Assembly (NCBI RefSeq): GCF_011813015.1
Contig: NZ_QHLQ01000016.1
Location: forward strand, 1 to 64,000
Direction of reading: 5' to 3'
Origin: Parasedimentitalea denitrificans
Lineage (GTDB): Bacteria > Pseudomonadota > Alphaproteobacteria > Rhodobacterales > Rhodobacteraceae
Length of the DNA: 64,000 nt
The notes under the pieces were generated by a model. It was given only the letters and a program-made list of their open reading frames with translations. It was not told the DNA's origin and did no database searches. Positions 1 to 8,916 of this stretch are shown one piece after another; position 1 is the stretch's first letter, and every line of letters starts with the position of its first letter. A program made the translations under genes and the position numbers.

Positions 1-491
1 TCACAGGCAACGCGCCGCATAATCAAACCAACCAGATGAGCCAAACTCTCACTTAGTTTAGGCCGCCTTTGGACCCAAAAACTCTGCCGACGCACACGCG
101 TGAATATTTTTTTGCAAACCGGAGCGTCAGCGGGATGCTGCTCCACCAAAGTACGACTAATTGTTTCAAACACCGCAATTTGACCAAAATGACTGAGGGT
201 AAGCCTCATCGCGGACGGAATGATTGGCGGCTCTTAGCGGTTCGATAGAATTTGCAAAGTCTAGAAACTGCACATAGCTACAGTTGGTGTTGACCACGGC
301 GAAGGCCCGGATAGTGCAAAAACTAAATCTGGTTCAATCAACTAAGTCCCGTTCGTCAGCTAGCGCATGAGGCATGAGCCAGACGGCAGCTCTGGCCTCC
401 AGCCTGAGAGCTAACCCGACCATCAGTTACACCACTTACGCAATCCCAATACAGCCTGGTTCAAGGCAGATACAACACTTCCAACCCTCGT

Positions 492-551
492 TGTTGTATA
501 AGCTGGAAACCTCCACCGAAAGCGCAAGGATTATACAACAGCTATACAACA
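492..551. repeat. Cluster of tatacaaca repeats
   Basis: Two direct copies of tatacaaca lie at 532-540 and 543-551, with an inverted copy (tgttgtata) at 492-500. The same nine bases occur once more at 44538-44546, immediately beside the tRNA-Phe 3' end. Short clustered repeats near att cores are typical arm-type binding sites of tyrosine recombinases, but no matching integrase can be assigned, so this role is inference. Confidence 0.35.
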
Positions 552-680
552 GAAATGTTGCTGAAATCGGGTGTATCGGCGCAACTTCCGCAAATCAAAG
601 TTGAATGCTGCGGTCGGAAACCCATATAAACAAGGCACTTCGCCTCTTGGGCAAAGTTGATTATTAATCCGAAAGTTGGA

Positions 681-700
681 AATGGTGCCAGGGGCGGAAT
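681..700. repeat. Degenerate att copy of the tRNA-Phe 3' end
   Basis: The bases aatggtgcc-aggggcggaat match the tRNA-Phe 3' terminus (44553-44575) and the copy at 29125 except for one missing c. The orientation is the same in all three. It is best read as the outer left end of element I, now slightly decayed. A chance match of about 20 bases in the same orientation next to recombinase-type repeats is unlikely. Confidence 0.65.
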
Positions 701-756
701 ACGGAACAACACTCAACCAATTGATTTAAAACATTTATTTGTTGAGGAAAAATCGA

Positions 757-779
757 CATACCCCCAGACATACCCCCGA
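757..779. repeat. Paired catacccccga repeats near the left att
   Basis: Two head-to-tail copies (catacccccaga, catacccccga) lie 57 bases inside the left att copy. Similar copies (gtacccccaa, atacccccaa) occur at 28994-29014, and an inverted one at 28961-28972, between the P4-type integrase start and the right att. Their placement at both ends of element I fits arm-type integrase sites, which is inference from position. Confidence 0.5.
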
Positions 780-914
780 AGCCAATTTTGCTACGTTACC
801 AGGGACATTTTCCGAACATTTAACCCGCCAACTATTGGAGTGTAGCGAACGGCCGAGGCTAAGTGGAAACGTGGATTTCTGCTAGTCTCATTGAACAATC
901 AGCGGATATTGTAT

Positions 915-1298
915 GAAGCGTTTCATTGAAGGCGATGATCGACAACAAGGCGCATTGCTTGCCAACCGACAGGCCTGGCAAGTTTGGCTCAATCATCTTA
1001 CGTCTCACCGGCTGGTCCACGGCTTGAGCTTTCTTTCCAAAAAATCGTTTGCGACGGCCAGCTCCCCGATCTTGGCATGCAGCTCTTTAACCTGTTCTTC
1101 GTCAACTTCAGAGCTCTTCCGAACGCCACGCTCAAACACTCCGGATGCGCCTTCCAGTAGAGCTTTCTTCCACTGATGGATCATGGTGGGGTGTATCCCG
1201 AACCGGCTCGCCAGTTCCGAAACGGTCTCCTCGCCCTTCAGTGCTTCCAATGAAACTTTGGCCTTATACTCTGGATGATGTTGCTTTCGTTTAGACAT
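915..1298 (-). pseudogene. Truncated IS3-family transposase (orfA plus stub of orfB)
   Basis: OrfA (1005-1298, 97 residues, starts MSKRKQHHPEY) is a complete-looking IS3-family HTH protein: the helix-turn-helix 'VSELASRFGIHPTMIHQWKK' (about residues 25-44) is followed by a leucine-zipper-like C-terminal helix (EEQVKELHAKIGELAVANDFLERKL). Downstream in another frame the sequence still reads like the start of the IS3 orfB integrase (MIEPNLPGLSVGKQCALL), but this homology stops near 925 after about 20 codons. The DDE catalytic domain is gone, so the element cannot transpose by itself. It lies at the left edge of the catabolic region and marks past rearrangement. Confidence 0.8.
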
Positions 1299-1560
1299 CG
1301 CCGATCTCCTTCAGATTGAAGATCAACAGACAACAAGTCGTAGCTTACGTCAGTGTCCGAATTTCGGGGGGTAGCTCAGGGCTGAGACACATACACAGAG
1401 TTTCGGATACTCCCTTCTGAGGGGCCGCCAACTTCAAGCAATGCTCATAAAATTGGAAAATTTCGTTCCCTTGTTTGCTGTCAAAACTGTGCATGTTTTT
1501 GATGAGTTCATTCCAAGTCAGAATCCCCAAGTTTTTGGGGCTCTCTTACAGCGCACACAG
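1299..1560. other. Spacer between IS remnant and CoA ligase
   Basis: I see no gene here. The first tens of bases are likely the non-coding end of the IS3 remnant. The rest has no recognisable hairpin terminator or promoter and ends at the stop of the acyl-CoA synthetase gene on the minus strand. Confidence 0.5.
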
Positions 1561-3120
1561 TCAGCCGACCGCTTGCCCTTGGTCAGCCCAAAACGGCGCC
1601 CGCAACTCACGTTTCATCACCTTGCCTGCACCAGACAATGGAAACGGTTGGTCGCGAAACTCGACGCTGTGGGGGCGCTTGTAGTTGGCGATCCGTGATC
1701 GGCAATGATCAATGATTTCGGCTTCGGTGGGTGCGGCTCCCAATTTTGGGATTACGATGGCATGGACGGCTTCGCCCCACTTTTCGTTGGGAATGCCGAT
1801 AACTGCAACAGAGGTGACAGCCGGATGGGTCGAGATGACATTTTCAACCTCAGCTGAGAACACATTCTCACCCCCAGTCACAATCATGTCTTTGACGCGG
1901 TCAACAATGAAGATGAAACCATCCTCGTCCAGATAGGCCCCGTCTCCGGTTATAACCCAGCCGTCTTTCAGCGTGGCTTTGGTCTGTTCTGGGTTTTTCC
2001 AGTATCCCAGCATCGTATGCGGACCTTTCACCGCAATTTCACCAACTTCACCCTGCGGCATTTCAGTGCCATCCTCGCCAACAATCTTGACCTGCACTCC
2101 AACACAAGGCCGTCCGGCTGAACGTAATTTGCCCGAGTATTGACCCTGCAGCACGTGATACTGCGGCGGCAGTGTCGAGATGATTGGCCCCAGTTCAGTC
2201 TGGCCATACCCTTGCAGGATCTTGACGTCAGGCAATGCCGCCATCGTTTGGCGCAACACCCCTTCGGGCATCGGTGAAGCCCCGTAAATGATGTGTTTCA
2301 AACTGGAAAATTTAGCACTGTCAAAGCCAGGGTCTTCTAAAATCATTCCCACCATCGTCGGAACCAGTAGCACGTGGGTCGGCTTGTTTAGTTCTATCTC
2401 GGCAATGACATTTTCTACTGAAAATGAAGACAGAAAACAGTGTGTCGCTCCGGCCATGGACGCGCCGTTGCTGCCAGATCCATCGGCTAGATGGAACATC
2501 GGTGCAGCGTGCAGGTAGCGATCTCCGGGTTCGAAATAATAGTGTTTGGCACTTATGATCCCATTGAACCAAAGGCACTGGTGGCTCAGCATCGCCCCCT
2601 TTGGAAAACCGGTGGTGCCACCGGTATAAAAAATCCCTGCCAGATCACCGCCGCCCGCCTCAGCATCTTTGATCGGGTCTGATTTCGCTATCAGGTCCTC
2701 ATAACACAACATCCCTGCGGGGCAGTCGCCGTCGCCGATGTAAATCAAGGTCAGGTCGTGATCGGTTTTGCTGCAAATTTCTGCAACATCCGGGCTGAAA
2801 TACGCATCCACAAATAGGGTTTTTGCACCGCCATCGTTGAGCGAATAGGCATTTTCAGATGGCGACCAGCGCACATTCAGCGGCATCACTGCAGCCCCGG
2901 CCCACCAGACAGAGAAATAGTATTCCAGATACCGATCCGAGTTATTGGCCAGGATCGCCACACGGTCCTCACGCTCCACGCCAAGACCGAGCAAGGCACC
3001 CGCAAGTTTGGCAACGCGCGCCTGCATCTGACCCCAGGTCTGCTCACGCTCGCCGAAAACGGTGGCCAACGTATTGGGAGTAGTTGTTGCCGCAATTTTC
3101 AACGGTTGGGTCATTTGCAT
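1561..3120 (-). CDS. AMP-forming acyl-CoA synthetase
   Basis: A 519-residue member of the ANL superfamily, which activates a carboxylic acid to acyl-AMP and then acyl-CoA in the cytoplasm. The P-loop-like motif YTGGTTGFPKG (residues 165-175), the adenylate motif QGYGQTELG (about 310), the hinge block TGDGAYLDEDGFIFIVDRVKD and the C-terminal catalytic lysine in SGAGKVMKREL are all present, so it should be active. The length is normal for the family. The start ATG at 3120 follows an AAGGAAA ribosome site. It is the last gene of the minus-strand set aldehyde dehydrogenase - SDR - carboxylase - ligase (8725 to 1561). Substrate chain length cannot be read from the sequence; the neighbours suggest a medium or branched acid. 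Confidence 0.9.
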   Translation of the reverse strand: MQMTQPLKIAATTTPNTLATVFGEREQTWGQMQARVAKLAGALLGLGVEREDRVAILANNSDRYLEYYFSVWWAGAAVMPLNVRWSPSENAYSLNDGGAKTLFVDAYFSPDVAEICSKTDHDLTLIYIGDGDCPAGMLCYEDLIAKSDPIKDAEAGGGDLAGIFYTGGTTGFPKGAMLSHQCLWFNGIISAKHYYFEPGDRYLHAAPMFHLADGSGSNGASMAGATHCFLSSFSVENVIAEIELNKPTHVLLVPTMVGMILEDPGFDSAKFSSLKHIIYGASPMPEGVLRQTMAALPDVKILQGYGQTELGPIISTLPPQYHVLQGQYSGKLRSAGRPCVGVQVKIVGEDGTEMPQGEVGEIAVKGPHTMLGYWKNPEQTKATLKDGWVITGDGAYLDEDGFIFIVDRVKDMIVTGGENVFSAEVENVISTHPAVTSVAVIGIPNEKWGEAVHAIVIPKLGAAPTEAEIIDHCRSRIANYKRPHSVEFRDQPFPLSGAGKVMKRELRAPFWADQGQAVG

Positions 3121-3185
3121 GAGGGCAGTTTCCTTGTTGGAAGGGTCTATTTTGTTGATTTATAACAAAGCTCAAGGAGCTACAT

Positions 3186-6100
3186 TCAGGTTTTTCTGTT
3201 CATTCGCAGCATTTTGACAATCCAGTCTCGTGTGTCGGCCGGATCGATCACGGCGTCTATTTCGTTCAGGCTGGCCACGTTGATTGCCTGACCCTTCTGA
3301 TAGGCTTCAGCCACCAGCTTGTCATACAGCGCTTGTTGCGCTTCTGGCGAGGGTTCCGCTGAAATTTCTTTGCGGTATCCAAGTCGCACACCACCTTCGA
3401 GACCCCAGGCGCCAAATTCGCCGGTCGGCCAAGACAGGGTACAAGCTGGCGCAGCAAAACTTCCGCCCGCCATGGCTTGCGCACCGATCCCATAGCCCTT
3501 GCGCAGGCAAACAAAGATTAAGGGGGCATTCAGCGCCGCCGCGGCCCCGATAAAGTCAGCGGCGGCCTTAACAGCACCCTGCGTTTCGCTCTGTGGGCCA
3601 ACCATAAAGCCCGGCGTGTCACAGAGTGACAAAACTGGCAAGTTGAACTGAGAACACAGCTTCAGGAAATCTGCGCCCTTGGCGGATGCGGAGGCATCCA
3701 GGGCACCACCCAAATGGTGTGGGTTGTTTGCCATCACAGCCATTGCACGCCCTTCGATCCGAAGGAAGCCGGTGATCAGTCCGTTTGCATGGTGTTCGCC
3801 CAGTTCCAGAAAACTGCCAGTATCCGCCAAGGCCTCGACCACTGGACGCACCAGATAAGACCGTTTTCTGTCTTCAGGGATCATATGGCGCAACACCTGT
3901 TGATCTGCCGCACCCCAAGTTGCCAGATCTCCTTGAAAATACGAAAGGGCCTGCCGTGCCAGTTGCGTGGCCTCGGCGTCATCATTGGCCAAGATATCCA
4001 CCAGCCCGATTTCAGCCTGCATCATCGCCGGACCGATGTCCTTGGGATGGAACGCCCCTAACCCACCTGCTTCGATCATCGCTGGCCCTGCCAACCCGAT
4101 CCAGCTTTCGCGGGTAGCAATACGAATATCACCGGACCCAAACAGCGCCGCATTCCCAGCAAAGCAGTAACCCGAATTGACCGTTACTTTGGGGCCCCTG
4201 CCCTGCAGACCTGCATAAGCGCTAAAGGTAGTGATGTTCAAAGCACTGTGCATGATGTCAGAGAAATCATCATCATTGGGGCGTCCTCCACCCCCTTCGG
4301 TCAGAAAAATTGAAGCCAGTCCCTGCTTGTGAGCCAGCTCAATCATACGGTCCGTCTTTTTGTGCCCGGCAAAACCCTGGGTCCCGGCCATTACGGTAGA
4401 ATCGTAAGCAAGTATTGCAACTTGCGATGATGTTTCGTCAAAGCTGTCCGCGTTCACCCGCCCTATGCCGGTGACAATTCCGTCCGCCGGAGACAGCTCT
4501 ATCAGATGATCAACGCCAAGCTTGCGACGTTGCCCGGCCAACAGCAGCTGGCCGTATTCATGGAAATCACCCGCTGCACATAGATCTGCAATGTTTTCTC
4601 GGGTGGTCCGCTGACTGCGGTCTCGGCGACGCTGTACGGCCTTGGGCCGGCTGGCATCCAGCGTCAGCGCAAGCCGGTCCTGAAGCGCCTTTAGATCGGC
4701 ACGGATATGGCTAGGGTCTGCTGCTGCTTCTGCGATCTCAATCTGACCGAGGTCTTCGCCCGCCTCATAGGTCAACACGATTGCATTTGTATCGATGACA
4801 TCGCCCTCGCCTACAAAGACCTCGCACACGATGCCGCCGGCCGCTGCCACAATAGCATGCTGCATTTTCATAGCTTCAATAACAGCAATCTCTTGCCCTT
4901 TTGAAAATGCCTCACCGGGGGCTACAAGTATGGTATGTACTACAGCTTGCATGGGTGACTTTATCGCCAAAACTCCTTCTGGAACTGACGCTCCACCCGG
5001 GTTTCTCACGCCGTTTTGCTGGGCGGAAGGATCAAAAAACCGCCCACCGCCGATACCTTTTTGCAGAGACCTCAGGGTTTGAATGCTGTTGTCCACACTG
5101 CGGACATTAACGGACCAGTCCTGTAAGTCCGGCAGCCCCATCAGGCTGCGCAAGAAACCAATATTTGTCTCAACTCCATCAACATGAAACTCAGACAAGG
5201 CATTCTCAGCTTTCTTAAGCAACCGAGCGAGATCAACCGATTTTTCGCAAACGATCACCTTAGCCAGCAACGAGTCAAAATTCGGGTTGGTTTTGTAACC
5301 CAAATACCCATAGCTGTCGATCCGAACCCCCGGCCCCGAAGGCGGAGAAAACACCGACAACGTACCCCCAGAGGGCACTAACTGTCCGTCTTCTCTGAAA
5401 ACCTCTGCGTTTACGCGCAATTGCACAGCGCTGCCCAATGGTGGCTCAGGTGCGTCAACATTCAGCCCAACTTGGGCCAGCGTTTCACCACCTGCGATCC
5501 GCAACTGGATTTCCACCAAATCATAACCGGTGATTTCTTCAGTGATCGTATGCTCAACCTGAATGCGGGGGTTGGTTTCGATGAAATAGACCCCCTCGCC
5601 GCCATGCGCGTCAGTTTCCACCAAAAACTCAATTGTTCCAAGCCCGCGATAGTTGCACGCCCTGCCAATCGCAACGGCTGCTGACAACAATGCGCTGCGC
5701 GTTTCCGGATCCAGATTGGGCGCTGGGGCCAGTTCAATGAGCTTTTGATTTCGCCGCTGAACCGAGCAGTCACGTTCCCACAAATGGGTCACACTCAAGC
5801 CATCACCGATGATTTGAACTTCTATATGGCGGACCGAGGGCAGGAAACGCTCGGCGTAGATCGTGTCATCTCCAAAGGCCGCTAATGCCTCGGCCCGGCA
5901 CTGATCCAGAGCCGTTGCAATCTTGTCGGCGGCGTCGACAACCCGCATTCCGCGTCCGCCGCCACCATTCACCGCCTTTAGCATCATCGGTGCGCACCCT
6001 GATGCTTCAAAAAACAATTGGGCCGCTTGAGCATCTTGCAGGGGTGGTGATCCATTGATCACCGCGATGCCCAGCGCCTCGGCCAATGCGCGCGCCGCCA

Positions 6101-6446
6101 CTTTATCGCCCTGTACCTTAAGGGTTTCAGGTGTTGGCCCAACAAAAGTAACGCCGTGGGCTTGGCATTCCTGAGCCAACTCAACCCGCTCGCTCAACAG
6201 ACCATAGCCCGGGTGAACAGCATCACAACCGGCCGTTACCGCAAGCCCGACTATGGCCCTGTAATCAAGGTAACCCGCCACGCCAGATTGCGGCAGGATA
6301 CACAGCTCATCCATGTATTTCAAATGCAGAGAGCTTGAGTCGTCAGGCGAATAGATGCCCACAGTACCAATTCCCATCGCACGCGCAGTCCGCGCGATCC
6401 GGATTGCAATCTCACCTCGATTGGCGATCAAAATTTTCTTTAACAC
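3186..6446 (-). CDS. Single-chain biotin-dependent acyl-CoA carboxylase (LCC-type)
   Basis: One polypeptide of about 1086 residues carries all three parts of a biotin carboxylase system. The N-terminal biotin carboxylase domain (about 1-445) has the ATP-grasp glycine loop NGGGGRGMR and the carboxylase signature ending FIETNPRIQVEHTITEE. A biotin carrier domain follows, with EAMKMQ near residue 524-529 holding the biotinyl lysine. The C-terminal carboxyltransferase half (about 590-1086) includes the oxyanion-hole segments around GYCFAGNAALFGSGD and GGSFAAPAC. The order BC-BCCP-CT in one chain matches the long-chain acyl-CoA carboxylases described from Mycobacterium and Rhodopseudomonas, rather than the usual two-subunit propionyl- or methylcrotonyl-CoA enzymes. 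I prefer GTG at 6446 because AGGGGAG sits eight bases before it; a TTG at 6464 is also possible. It lies in the operon with SDR and ligase. The substrate is unknown. Confidence 0.88.
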   Translation of the reverse strand: MLKKILIANRGEIAIRIARTARAMGIGTVGIYSPDDSSSLHLKYMDELCILPQSGVAGYLDYRAIVGLAVTAGCDAVHPGYGLLSERVELAQECQAHGVTFVGPTPETLKVQGDKVAARALAEALGIAVINGSPPLQDAQAAQLFFEASGCAPMMLKAVNGGGGRGMRVVDAADKIATALDQCRAEALAAFGDDTIYAERFLPSVRHIEVQIIGDGLSVTHLWERDCSVQRRNQKLIELAPAPNLDPETRSALLSAAVAIGRACNYRGLGTIEFLVETDAHGGEGVYFIETNPRIQVEHTITEEITGYDLVEIQLRIAGGETLAQVGLNVDAPEPPLGSAVQLRVNAEVFREDGQLVPSGGTLSVFSPPSGPGVRIDSYGYLGYKTNPNFDSLLAKVIVCEKSVDLARLLKKAENALSEFHVDGVETNIGFLRSLMGLPDLQDWSVNVRSVDNSIQTLRSLQKGIGGGRFFDPSAQQNGVRNPGGASVPEGVLAIKSPMQAVVHTILVAPGEAFSKGQEIAVIEAMKMQHAIVAAAGGIVCEVFVGEGDVIDTNAIVLTYEAGEDLGQIEIAEAAADPSHIRADLKALQDRLALTLDASRPKAVQRRRDRSQRTTRENIADLCAAGDFHEYGQLLLAGQRRKLGVDHLIELSPADGIVTGIGRVNADSFDETSSQVAILAYDSTVMAGTQGFAGHKKTDRMIELAHKQGLASIFLTEGGGGRPNDDDFSDIMHSALNITTFSAYAGLQGRGPKVTVNSGYCFAGNAALFGSGDIRIATRESWIGLAGPAMIEAGGLGAFHPKDIGPAMMQAEIGLVDILANDDAEATQLARQALSYFQGDLATWGAADQQVLRHMIPEDRKRSYLVRPVVEALADTGSFLELGEHHANGLITGFLRIEGRAMAVMANNPHHLGGALDASASAKGADFLKLCSQFNLPVLSLCDTPGFMVGPQSETQGAVKAAADFIGAAAALNAPLIFVCLRKGYGIGAQAMAGGSFAAPACTLSWPTGEFGAWGLEGGVRLGYRKEISAEPSPEAQQALYDKLVAEAYQKGQAINVASLNEIDAVIDPADTRDWIVKMLRMNRKT

Positions 6447-6523
6447 CGGCCCGCTCCCCTTCAAACCGTGTCGCCATGCGCAGGGTTGCCCATGCGCATG
6501 GCGGTAGTTTTAACGTGAATGCA

Positions 6524-7273
6524 TCAAATTCCGCGTCCGCCATCAACTTCCAACGACACGCCGGTGATGAATTCTGCATCATCAGAACACAGATAGAGAG
6601 CGGCGCCAGCCACATCCGACGGGCGACCTAGACGGCCCAAGGGAATAGTCGCAAGGAATGCAGTGCGGTTCTCCGGAGTATCCTCGACGCCCATAAACTC
6701 TTCCAGCAGGCCGGTTTCGGCCAATACCGGGCACAGTGCATTTACGCGGATCTTGTCTGGTGCCAGCTCGACCGCCATGCCTTTGGTCATGTTCAGTGCG
6801 GCACCCTTGGAGCCGTTATACCAGACAAGACCGGGGCGTGGACGCAACGCACCAATTGAGGCCACGTTGATGATCGTGCCGCCGCCGAATTTCTTCATGA
6901 CGGGGACCACTGCGCGCGCCGCAAGATAGATCGCCTTGGTGTTGACGTTGAAAATGCGATCATAAGTCTCTTCATCGACATCCATCATCGAACCATTGCG
7001 GCTGGTATAGCCCGCATTGTTGATCAGGATATCAAGGCGTCCGAAACTCTCTTCTGCCACCGCAATCATCGCCGCGACATCTGCTGCTGACGTCACATCT
7101 GTTGTGATAGCCACGGCAGCGTCACCGATTTCATCAGCGACACGTTTTGCGCCGTCAGCGTTGATATCAGCCACTACTACTTTGGCCCCTTCTGCGGCAA
7201 AGCGTTTTGCAATGCCTTCGCCAAAGCCCGAACCGGCACCGGTAATGATGGCAACTTTATTTGGAATGCGCAT
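6524..7273 (-). CDS. Short-chain dehydrogenase/reductase
   Basis: A classical SDR of 249 residues, a cytoplasmic NAD(P)-dependent alcohol/ketone oxidoreductase. The cofactor motif GAGSGFGEGIA (about residues 13-23), the NNAGYTS motif and the active-site pair YNGSKGAA (Tyr and Lys four apart) are intact. An acidic VVADIN after the second strand favours NAD over NADP. It starts 12 bases after the aldehyde dehydrogenase stop, with AAAGGA before the ATG, so the two are cotranscribed. It resembles the FabG/glucose-1-dehydrogenase-like group, where the substrate cannot be told from sequence. An alcohol to aldehyde, or hydroxy-acid to keto-acid, step next to the aldehyde dehydrogenase is a reasonable inference. 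Confidence 0.85.
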   Translation of the reverse strand: MRIPNKVAIITGAGSGFGEGIAKRFAAEGAKVVVADINADGAKRVADEIGDAAVAITTDVTSAADVAAMIAVAEESFGRLDILINNAGYTSRNGSMMDVDEETYDRIFNVNTKAIYLAARAVVPVMKKFGGGTIINVASIGALRPRPGLVWYNGSKGAALNMTKGMAVELAPDKIRVNALCPVLAETGLLEEFMGVEDTPENRTAFLATIPLGRLGRPSDVAGAALYLCSDDAEFITGVSLEVDGGRGI

Positions 7274-7285
7274 GTTTTTTCCTTT

Positions 7286-8725
7286 TTAGTCGTGCTTAAG
7301 AACGACGGTCTTGGTGACCGTAAATTCGTGCATTGCGGCAAGGCCTTTTTCGCGACCGTGGCCACTGTGCTTGACCCCACCAAACGGCAGTTCAACACCA
7401 CCGCCGGCACCGTAATTATTGATAAAGACCTGACCACACCGCAGGGCCTTGGCGACGCGCATCTGGCGCGCACCGTCATTAGTCCAGACCCCCGCGATCA
7501 GCCCAAACTCAGTATCATTGGCAATGCGGATGGCATCTGCCTCATCCTTGAACGGAATGGCTGCCAGTACTGGTCCAAAAACCTCTTTCTGCGCCAGGGC
7601 ACTGTCCTCGGGCACCGGCCCATACAGCGCCGGGCGGACATAGTGACCATCGTTGGGGGCTGCAGGATCGAGCTGCGCCTGCGCCATGCAGCGAACACCT
7701 TCAACTTCGGCCTGAGTGATGAATTCCTGCACCCGCCCCTTTTGCTTGGCACTGATCAGCGGTCCGCAATTAAGGTCTTTTTCATGGGCCCCAACAACAA
7801 GCGCGTTGATCCTGTTGCGCAACTCAGCCGTGAAAGCCTCAAAAATGTCCTGCTGGATCAGCACTCGGCTCCCTGCTGAACAAGTCTGCCCGCCATTTTG
7901 CACAATACCGGCCACTACAATGGGCAGGGCTGTGGCAAAATCTGCGTCCGAGAAAATGATCTGCGGTGATTTTCCACCCAGTTCCAACACACAGGCGCGG
8001 TGATGCTTTGCCGAGGCAATCTGAACCATTGTTCCCACTTCGGGAGAGCCGGTGAAGGAGATGAAATCCAGGTCAGGATGTTCTGCCAGCGTGGCGCCAG
8101 CTGTCGCGCCATAGCCAGTTACGACATTCAGAACACCGGCCGGAAACCCGGCCTCGTCTGCCAGTTCAGTAAGCTTGAGACAGCTCAGACAGGCCTCTTC
8201 AGCGGGTTTAAGAACCGCTGCATTGCCAGTGGCCAGAGCCGGGGCCAGTGTGCGTCCGAACATTTGTGCAGGGTAGTTCCAGGGAATGATATGCCCTGTC
8301 ACGCCGCGAGGTTCACGTATGACAGTAACGAAATACTCAACCTGATAAGGGATCGTTTCACCATGGATTTTGTCGGCGGCGCCAGCGTAAAATTCAAAAT
8401 ACCGCGCGCAGGCCGCAATGTCGGCACGCGCCTGCGACATAGGTTTGCCGGTGTCGCGGGCTTCGAGATCTGCTAGATCATCGGCGTCCCGATTGATCAG
8501 TTCGCTTAGCTTATATAACAACCGACCCCGCTCAACTGGGGCCATCCGGCCCCACTCTCCCGAAAGACTGGCGCGGGCTGCTTTGACCGCCTGGTCTATG
8601 TCTTCACCTCCCGCATCCGCGATCCGCGCAAAAACTTGGCCATCACTGGGCGAGATAACATCAATCGGCTGTGCTGCCACAGGTCGAACCCAAGTTCCGT
8701 TGATATAGATTTTTTCAGATTTCAT
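7286..8725 (-). CDS. NAD-dependent aldehyde dehydrogenase
   Basis: A 479-residue ALDH superfamily enzyme that oxidises an aldehyde to its acid. The general base motif LELGGKSPQIIF and the catalytic cysteine in NGGQTCSAGSR are present, as is the C-terminal NNYGAGGGVELPFGGVKHSGHGRE block that lines the pocket. It is closest in feel to betaine-aldehyde or gamma-glutamyl-aminobutyraldehyde dehydrogenases, a broad group. I chose ATG 8725 (MKSEKIY) behind a GGTGAG site; a TTG five codons upstream is possible. It is the first gene of the minus-strand operon running to 1561. Its upstream 190 bases contain the first copy of the duplicated 48-bp element. Confidence 0.88.
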   Translation of the reverse strand: MKSEKIYINGTWVRPVAAQPIDVISPSDGQVFARIADAGGEDIDQAVKAARASLSGEWGRMAPVERGRLLYKLSELINRDADDLADLEARDTGKPMSQARADIAACARYFEFYAGAADKIHGETIPYQVEYFVTVIREPRGVTGHIIPWNYPAQMFGRTLAPALATGNAAVLKPAEEACLSCLKLTELADEAGFPAGVLNVVTGYGATAGATLAEHPDLDFISFTGSPEVGTMVQIASAKHHRACVLELGGKSPQIIFSDADFATALPIVVAGIVQNGGQTCSAGSRVLIQQDIFEAFTAELRNRINALVVGAHEKDLNCGPLISAKQKGRVQEFITQAEVEGVRCMAQAQLDPAAPNDGHYVRPALYGPVPEDSALAQKEVFGPVLAAIPFKDEADAIRIANDTEFGLIAGVWTNDGARQMRVAKALRCGQVFINNYGAGGGVELPFGGVKHSGHGREKGLAAMHEFTVTKTVVLKHD

Positions 8726-8760
8726 AGTCTCACCCAGCAAGAGTTATCGCCGCAGCAGCA

Positions 8761-8810
8761 TTCAGGAAAATGCTCGCCGCCCATCAAGTTTGTACTGTCA
8801 GGAAAATGCT
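8761..8810. repeat. Direct repeat tcaggaaaatgct upstream of the aldehyde dehydrogenase operon
   Basis: tcaggaaaatgct occurs at 8761-8773 and again at 8798-8810, exactly 37 bases apart, in the leader of the aldehyde dehydrogenase operon. It may be part of the promoter/operator region or a by-product of duplication. No protein is implied. Confidence 0.4.
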
Positions 8811-8825
8811 ATCGGCCACGTCGAT

Positions 8826-8873
8826 ATGCGTCGAATGCTATTTCACCATGCCGTTCATGCCGGAAACGCATAG
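8826..8873. promoter_or_regulatory. 48-bp element, copy A (putative operator)
   Basis: This stretch begins atgcgtcgaatgc, contains two spaced atgcc words and ends gcatag. It aligns with 9555-9602 at 37 of 48 positions, without gaps. Copy A is about 100 bases upstream of the aldehyde dehydrogenase start; copy B lies between the thioesterase and LysR genes. The outer ends (atgcg / gcatag) are partly inverted. A shared binding site for the adjacent LysR regulator is the simplest reading, but this is inference. Confidence 0.55.
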
Positions 8874-8916
8874 GGGCATCACCGCGCCGCAAACGGTGCT
8901 GAAACGTCCCTTCATC

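Larger units (their letters stand above)
1..900. other. Gene-poor left flank with att remnant
   Basis: I see no convincing protein gene here. Short open frames on both strands lack ribosome sites and resemble nothing I know. The stretch holds short repeats of tatacaaca (direct at 532-540 and 543-551, inverted at 492-500), a decayed copy of the tRNA-Phe 3' end at 681-700, and a direct repeat of catacccccga type at 757-779. This is the composition expected at the edge of an integrated element. Confidence 0.6.

Noticed and set aside
374..845. Three short open frames at the left end
   Set aside because: No ribosome sites, no recognisable protein pattern, and they overlap on opposite strands; more likely island-edge DNA.
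913..1176. Plus-strand frame over the IS3 remnant
   Set aside because: It is the antisense of the orfA gene, whose HTH is clear on the minus strand.
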